NCBI RefSeq assembly: GCF_014202275.1
Contig: NZ_JACHGF010000003.1
Location: 248,001-312,000 of the forward strand
Origin: Rhabdobacter roseus
GTDB taxonomy: Bacteria > Bacteroidota > Bacteroidia > Cytophagales > Spirosomataceae
DNA: 64,000 bases
Reading direction: 5' to 3'
This document shows positions 59,309-64,000 of the stretch, piece after piece (the first letter of the stretch is position 1; every line of letters starts with the position of its first letter). Below the pieces are notes generated by a model. It saw only the letters and a program-made list of their open reading frames with translations, was not told the DNA's origin and did not search any database. The translations under genes were made by a program, and so were the position numbers.

Positions 59309-61516
59309 ATGAAATCTTTTTTTCTTTTTATTGGAATAACCCTTTGCTTACAACCCGTCTGGGCACAGAAAACCAAACAACCCGTGCACCGGGATGTACC
59401 CTTTGTGCAGGAGCACAGCGTGAAGTACTACGCCGACGAAACGGCCGGATACCGCCTGGTACATACCGACCGCAACGGCGTGGTGAAGGTACTTTCCGGA
59501 GCCGGACTGCGGGCACCCCACGCGGGGGCATTTCTGTACCCAGGTACCCTGCGCGAGGACATTTCGTACCGACCCACGGCGGACAAAAAAGTAGCGGGCC
59601 TGACCCTCTACCAGGGGCAGTTTGTGTACCTCGACGACAAGGCCGTGTTCAGCAACGCCTGGGCGGGCAACCTGTACACCAAGCACACCCTGCCCGACGC
59701 CCGGCTGCTGGCCGGAGGGAAAGATTTCAATTTTTTAATCGCTAATAAATCCAAGCTCCAGTACCTGGAAAACAACGCCGTGGCCTGGGAACAAAACCTG
59801 CCCAACGAGCCGATCCTGGACCTCAAAGCCGACGCCACCACGGGTACTTTCTGGGTACTGACGGGGCAGTCGGTGTATTCGTTTTCGGGAAAAGAAAAGA
59901 AACTCCAAAAGGTACACAGCGGTACGAATTTCACCTGCTTTGAGTTCTTCGGCGGGCGGCTCGTGCTGGGTACTTCCGGCGGTTACCTGGAGCTGGACGC
60001 CAAAACCGGGAAGCCGCAGGGTACTTTGAATCAAAAACTACCCTGGCCCGAGCTCACGACCCTCGCCGTGCTCGACAACCAGCTCTGGTTTGGCTCCACG
60101 CGCGGTGCTTTTAAGCGTCGCTCCGATGGTAAATTCGACTACTACGCCTCGGAGCGCTGGCTGCCCTCCGACCGCGTGGTGCACATCAGTGGGGGTCCCG
60201 ACGGCTCCGTGCTGATCCTGACGGATAAAGGACTGGGCAAATTGGTCTTTGAAAAAATGACGCTGCACGACAAGGCCGTTTTCTTCGACAAGCAGGTACG
60301 TAGCCGCCACATCCGGCACGGCTTCAACGGTACGCTGGGCCGCATGAAAAACGGCGACCTGGCCACCGGCTCCCTGCGCGACTCCGACAACGACGGCCTC
60401 TGGACCACCATGTACCTGGGCGGGGAGATATTCCGCTACGCAGCCACCAAAGACCCCGAAGCCCTGCAAAACTGCCGCGAGTCGCTGGAGGCCATGGAGC
60501 GCCTCTACACCATCAACGGCGTGCCGGGCTTTCCGTCGCGCTCCTTCGAGCGGCGCGGGTACAAAGACGACGACAAACCCTGGCGCCGCGCCGACGACCC
60601 CGAGTGGGACTGGAAGTCGACCACCAGCAGCGACGAGGCCATCGGGCACGTGTTTGCCTTCGGGGCCATGGCCGAGCTCATTGATGACAAAGACCTCAAG
60701 GCCCGCTCCGTGGCGCTGCTGGACACACTCATGAGCCATATCGTCAAAAACGACATGTACCTCGTAGACTGGGACGGTAAGCCGACCCTTTGGGGCCGCT
60801 GGCATCCCGACTACGTCAACGGCTTCCCGACCAACGTGGGCGACCGCAAGCTCAATTCGTCCAACATTGTGGCCATGCTCCAGACGGCCTACCATTTTAC
60901 CAAAAAAGAAAAATACAAACAGAAGGCCTTCGAACTCATGAAACAGCATGGGTACTTCGAGAACCTCATGCGGCCCATGAAGCTCATCGGCCGGGCCCCC
61001 GCCGACGCCGACGAGCACGCCAAGAAGATGTCGGACGGCTGGAACCACTCCGACGACGAAATGTACTACATGGGCTACTGGGGGCTGTACCGCTATGCAT
61101 TCAACGACACGCTCAAGACCCAATTTAAGAAAGCCATCTTGGACCACTGGGAATTTGAGCGTCCCGAAAAAGACGGCCTCTGGAACATCCTGACGGCCAT
61201 CACGGGCGTGTCGAACTTCGACCTCAACGAAGCCGTATGGTACCTGCAGGAGTACCCACTGGACCTCATTGAATGGGGCATGCAAAACAGCCACCGCCGG
61301 GACATCGAGCAGCTGGAGCCGAATTTTTACAAGCAAACGACCAAGGAAATCCTCCCCCCCGACGAACTACCCGTGATCCGGCACAACCGTACGCGCTTCA
61401 CCATTGACCAGAACGGGCGCGGCGGCACGTCCGAGCTCAGCGCGGGCGACATCTGGCTGCTGCCCTACTGGGCCGGAAGGTACCTGGGCGTGATCAGCGC
61501 GCCGGTGAATCGCTAA
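59309..61516 (+). CDS. Propeller/helical-domain exported protein, family copy 3
   Basis: 735 residues. Here the N-terminus is a plain signal peptide (FFLFIGITLCLQPVWAQ), not a lipobox, so the protein may be periplasmic or secreted while copies 1 and 2 are anchored. The propeller region (YRDVP-like VHRDVPFVQEHSVKYYADE, NGVVKVLSGAGLRAPHAG, RLVLGTSGGYLELDA) and the helical region (SRHIRHGFNGTLGRM, DSDNDGLWTTMYLGGEIFRY, TSSDEAIGHVFAF, WDGKPTLWGRWHPDYVNGFP, WNHSDDEMYYMGYWG) match copy 2 closely. The last ~10 codons and the stop are the same as in copy 2, including GVISAPVNR. Function unknown; a glycosidase or polysaccharide lyase is the best inference. Confidence 0.85.
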   Translation: MKSFFLFIGITLCLQPVWAQKTKQPVHRDVPFVQEHSVKYYADETAGYRLVHTDRNGVVKVLSGAGLRAPHAGAFLYPGTLREDISYRPTADKKVAGLTLYQGQFVYLDDKAVFSNAWAGNLYTKHTLPDARLLAGGKDFNFLIANKSKLQYLENNAVAWEQNLPNEPILDLKADATTGTFWVLTGQSVYSFSGKEKKLQKVHSGTNFTCFEFFGGRLVLGTSGGYLELDAKTGKPQGTLNQKLPWPELTTLAVLDNQLWFGSTRGAFKRRSDGKFDYYASERWLPSDRVVHISGGPDGSVLILTDKGLGKLVFEKMTLHDKAVFFDKQVRSRHIRHGFNGTLGRMKNGDLATGSLRDSDNDGLWTTMYLGGEIFRYAATKDPEALQNCRESLEAMERLYTINGVPGFPSRSFERRGYKDDDKPWRRADDPEWDWKSTTSSDEAIGHVFAFGAMAELIDDKDLKARSVALLDTLMSHIVKNDMYLVDWDGKPTLWGRWHPDYVNGFPTNVGDRKLNSSNIVAMLQTAYHFTKKEKYKQKAFELMKQHGYFENLMRPMKLIGRAPADADEHAKKMSDGWNHSDDEMYYMGYWGLYRYAFNDTLKTQFKKAILDHWEFERPEKDGLWNILTAITGVSNFDLNEAVWYLQEYPLDLIEWGMQNSHRRDIEQLEPNFYKQTTKEILPPDELPVIRHNRTRFTIDQNGRGGTSELSAGDIWLLPYWAGRYLGVISAPVNR

Positions 61517-61620
61517 CCCGGATTTGTAATCAGGGGTTGTGTCTGAATAGCGTTTGAAACGCTAGGAGATGAAGCCCTGATTACAAATCCGGGCGAGCAG
61601 CAGTTACAAATCCGGGCGAG
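61517..61620. repeat. Palindromic intergenic repeat, copy B with an extra half
   Basis: Matches the 59174-59256 element, with arms CCCGGATTTGTAATCAGGG and CCCTGATTACAAATCCGGG around AGCGTTTGAAACGCT (61517-61597). An additional right half (TTACAAATCCGGGCGAG, 61604-61620) follows. It directly abuts the stop of copy 3, as copy A nearly does that of copy 2. Confidence 0.7.
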
Positions 61621-61642
61621 CATCAGCTAAACGATACTGACC

Positions 61643-63868
61643 ATGAAGTACCTGTTCCTAAGCCTTTTGTCCCTGGGCGCGCTGGCGGCTCTGCACGCGC
61701 AGCCAGCGCCCTACCGGGATGTACCCTACGCGCAGGATTTTAGCGTAAAGTACTACCTGCCGGACAGCACCGTGCAGCTCCGGCAGGTCCAAGCCGACCG
61801 CAACGGGGTGGTACAGGTACTTTCGTCTCGGGGGTTGCTGCGGCCGCAGGGCGGGCAGTTTCAGTACCCCGGCTCGCTCCAGCCCGACCGCGCCTACCTA
61901 CCCACCGCCGACAAAAACGTGACGGCCCTCGGCTTGTACCAAAAACAGCTGGTGTATCTCGACGATCAAACCGTTTTCAGCAACGCCTGGGCGGGCAAAC
62001 TTTATATCCAGCATCAACTACCCCAGGCATGCTTCCTGTCCGCCGGGCCCGACTTCACCTTTCTCGTTTCCGACGGAAGTACCCTGCGGGCCATCCGCGG
62101 CGAGCAGGTACTTTGGGAAGGAAAAGTACCCCAGCCGCCGCTAAGCGACCTCAAGTACGACGCCACCCACCACCGGTACCTACTGCTGAGCCAAGGGGTA
62201 GTTTCGTCTCTTTCGTTAGCCGACAAAAAGCTACGAACCGTTTACCAAAACGCCGCGCTTACGTGCTTCGACGTGGCTGACTCGAAAATCTACGCCGGTA
62301 CTTCCAAGGGCTACCAGGTACTTGGTGCCGCCGACTTTAAGCCGCAGGGTACTTTGAACACCAAACTACCCTGCCCCGACCTCACGACCGTTGCCTACGC
62401 GCACGGCCACTGGTGGTTTGGGTCCAGCCAGGGTACTTTTATGCTCCGGCCCGACGGCCAGTACAACTACTACTACGGCGAGCGCTGGACGCCCGACAAC
62501 CAGGTGCTGCAGATCGCCGAGGGCGAGGGCCGGAACCTACTTATTCTAACTAAAAAAGGATTGGGGGAAATTCATTTTGAGGAAATGACGCTCCACCAGA
62601 AGGCCCTGCGCTACGAAAAGCAGGTGCGCCAGCGGCACATTCGCTACGGCTTCAATTGCGACGTTTCGACCCTCAAAAACGGCGACCTAAGTACCCTGGA
62701 AATGGGCCAGCGCGATAGCGACAACCTCTGGACGTCCATGTACCTGGCGAGCCAGCTCTTTCGCTACAAGGTCACGGGCGAGGCCGAGGCGCTGGAAAAT
62801 TGCCTGGAGTCGTTCGAGGCCATGCAGCGGCTTTTTGCCATTACGGGCATGAAGGGGTACTTTGCGCGGGGTTTTGAGCGCCGGGGGTACTTCAAAACCA
62901 AACCCACCCAGTGGGATGGTACCTACGCCCACGGCTGGACGGCCGCTGCCGACCCCGCCTGGGACTGGCGCGGCACCACCAGCAGCGACCAGACCGTGGG
63001 CCAGATGTTCGCGCTTACGCTCATCGCCGAGCACCTAGACGGTGAGCCCAGGCAAAAGGCCATTGCGCTCATGGACGAACTCATGAGTACCATCATCGAA
63101 AACGACTGGTACCTCATCGACTTCGACGGCAAACCGACCCTTTGGGGCCGCTGGAACCCCGAGTACGTCAATGGCTTCCCGACCAACGTGGGCGACCGCA
63201 AGTTGTATGCCTCCAATATGATTGGGTTCTTGCAGGCGGCGTACCATTTTACCAAAAAAGAGATTTACAAAGAAAAAGCCTACGAGCTCATGGACAAGCA
63301 CGGGTACCTCGAAAACCTGCTGCGCCCCATGACCCAGCTCGGCCCGGCTCCCGCTACCGCCGATGCTCATGCTAAGGAGCTCTCGGCGGAATGGAACCAC
63401 TCCGACGACGAAATGTACTTCCTGGCCTACTGGTGCCTGTACCCCTACGCGTTTACGCCCGAGCTGAAGCAAAAGTACCTGGCGGCCATCCGGGAGCACT
63501 GGGACCTGGAGCGCCCCGAGAAAAACGGTCTCTGGAACCTCTGCTACGCCATGACGGGCGCGCGGGAATTTGACCTACCCGAGACCGTCTGGCACCTGCG
63601 GGAATTTCCCCTGGATATGATTGAGTGGCAAGTTATGAACAGCCACCGGCAGGACGTCGAGAAAGTACCCGCCAACTTCCGCGGACAAACGCTCAGGGAG
63701 GTACTTCCGCCCGACGAGCGTCCCGAGCTCAAGCACAACCGCAACCTCTTCAAGCTCGACCGCCCCGCCAACGGCCAAAGTACCCTCAGCCCCGGCGACA
63801 CCTTTCTGCTGCCTTACTGGATGGGTAGGTACCTGGGGGCCATCAGCGCGCCGGTGGACAAGCGGTAG
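61643..63868 (+). CDS. Propeller/helical-domain exported protein, family copy 4
   Basis: 741 residues with signal peptide (FLSLLSLGALAALHAQ). The propeller part starts PYRDVPYAQDFSVKYYLPD with ADRNGVVQVLSSRGLLRPQ and IYAGTSKGYQVLGA. The helical part keeps RQRHIRYGFNCDV, GQRDSDNLWTSMYLASQLFRY (note SDN-L, missing the DG of copies 2 and 3), TSSDQTVGQMFALTLIAEHL (SSDQ, not SSDE), FDGKPTLWGRWNPEYVNGFP, WNHSDDEMYFLAYWCLY and the ending LLPYWMGRYLGAISAPVDK. The changed positions in two acidic clusters suggest altered substrate or lost activity. It is the last gene of the plus-strand cluster. Confidence 0.85.
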   Translation: MKYLFLSLLSLGALAALHAQPAPYRDVPYAQDFSVKYYLPDSTVQLRQVQADRNGVVQVLSSRGLLRPQGGQFQYPGSLQPDRAYLPTADKNVTALGLYQKQLVYLDDQTVFSNAWAGKLYIQHQLPQACFLSAGPDFTFLVSDGSTLRAIRGEQVLWEGKVPQPPLSDLKYDATHHRYLLLSQGVVSSLSLADKKLRTVYQNAALTCFDVADSKIYAGTSKGYQVLGAADFKPQGTLNTKLPCPDLTTVAYAHGHWWFGSSQGTFMLRPDGQYNYYYGERWTPDNQVLQIAEGEGRNLLILTKKGLGEIHFEEMTLHQKALRYEKQVRQRHIRYGFNCDVSTLKNGDLSTLEMGQRDSDNLWTSMYLASQLFRYKVTGEAEALENCLESFEAMQRLFAITGMKGYFARGFERRGYFKTKPTQWDGTYAHGWTAAADPAWDWRGTTSSDQTVGQMFALTLIAEHLDGEPRQKAIALMDELMSTIIENDWYLIDFDGKPTLWGRWNPEYVNGFPTNVGDRKLYASNMIGFLQAAYHFTKKEIYKEKAYELMDKHGYLENLLRPMTQLGPAPATADAHAKELSAEWNHSDDEMYFLAYWCLYPYAFTPELKQKYLAAIREHWDLERPEKNGLWNLCYAMTGAREFDLPETVWHLREFPLDMIEWQVMNSHRQDVEKVPANFRGQTLREVLPPDERPELKHNRNLFKLDRPANGQSTLSPGDTFLLPYWMGRYLGAISAPVDKR

Positions 63869-63913
63869 TTTCTTCTTCGGAGAATCAGGCAGGTACCTCC
63901 ACGCGGGCGGCTA

Positions 63914-63938
63914 GGTACTTTCCGCTACGCAAAGTACC
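63914..63938. terminator. Hairpin between convergent genes
   Basis: 8-base arms GGTACTTT/AAAGTACC with a 9-base loop, between the stop at 63868 and the end of a minus-strand gene at 63938. It contains the window's repeated GTAC motif. It could be a weak shared transcript end. Confidence 0.4.
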
Positions 63939-64000
63939 TACGTCTGAGGCCAGTGGGTTTCGATGCCCTGCGCCCGCACTACCTCCTGAAAAGCGTTGAG
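63938..64000 (-). CDS. C-terminal fragment of a minus-strand gene (5' end outside the window)
   Basis: Reading from base 64000 on the minus strand, an open frame of 20 codons (ending ...VVRAQGIETHWPQT) closes with TAG at 63940-63938. Codon use fits the neighbouring genes, and its convergent placement with a hairpin beyond the stop fits a real gene end. The fragment is too short to name. Confidence 0.45.
   Translation of the reverse strand, partial: LNAFQEVVRAQGIETHWPQT

Noticed and set aside
59174-61620. Insertion sequence
   Set aside because: The palindromic elements are under 110 bp with no transposase frame; they are treated as small repeats instead.

Overview
The window looks like chromosome from a free-living Bacteroidota, order Cytophagales. 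A Spirosomataceae relative of Dyadobacter or Spirosoma is the best guess, inferred from gene style and not proven. The support is two SusC/SusD pairs, a TonB-dependent receptor with a carboxypeptidase-like N-terminal domain, LytS/LytTR signalling, many secreted or lipoprotein glycosidases and fairly high GC. The core GTAC, mostly as RGTACY (AAAGTACC, AGGTACCT, GGTACTTT), is strongly over-represented in genes, spacers and terminators.

Layout. 1-4471 (minus): a TonB-dependent receptor cut by the window edge, an AraC regulator and a secreted metallophosphoesterase. 4893-20810 (minus): two catabolic operons around a redox cassette. The upstream operon is DegT aminotransferase, GH2 exo-glucosaminidase-like lipoprotein, GH20/GH67-N-like protein and DapA/NanA-fold lyase, with gaps of 23, 12 and 2 bp. 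The downstream operon is FucP-type transporter, sialidase-fold protein and a second GH20/GH67-N-like protein. Between them lie a LysR regulator, a ferredoxin-NADP reductase and a 2Fe-2S ferredoxin. 21034-29516: two membrane proteins, a beta-barrel protein poor in the GTAC motif, a B1 metallo-beta-lactamase, and a histidine kinase / TlpA-like thioredoxin / LytTR regulator operon. 29747-30758: a small AT-richer module with a zeta-toxin-like P-loop protein. 30880-46683 (minus): two SusCD pairs with a ceramidase-fold protein, a PqaA-type hydrolase, a purple-acid-phosphatase-like lipoprotein and a shortened FecR-like ORF. 47744-63868 (mostly plus): a bile-acid-symporter-family transporter, an esterase, a GH92 mannosidase, a ChbG/YdjC-type deacetylase, a BNR sialidase-like protein, and four paralogous exported proteins that appear to join an N-terminal beta-propeller to a C-terminal helical catalytic-looking domain.

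Read together, most of the window captures and degrades complex glycans or glycoconjugates. SusCD pairs and the TonB receptor would import oligosaccharides, and surface or periplasmic enzymes would trim mannosyl, amino-sugar and acidic residues. FucP-type uptake and the DapA/DegT enzymes would feed the sugars inward. The real substrate cannot be read from sequence alone.

The most novel-looking elements are the four-copy propeller/helical family (52226-63868), the two paralogous GH20/GH67-N-like proteins in parallel operons, the kinase-thioredoxin-regulator operon, the GTAC-core bias, and two families of palindromic intergenic repeats.
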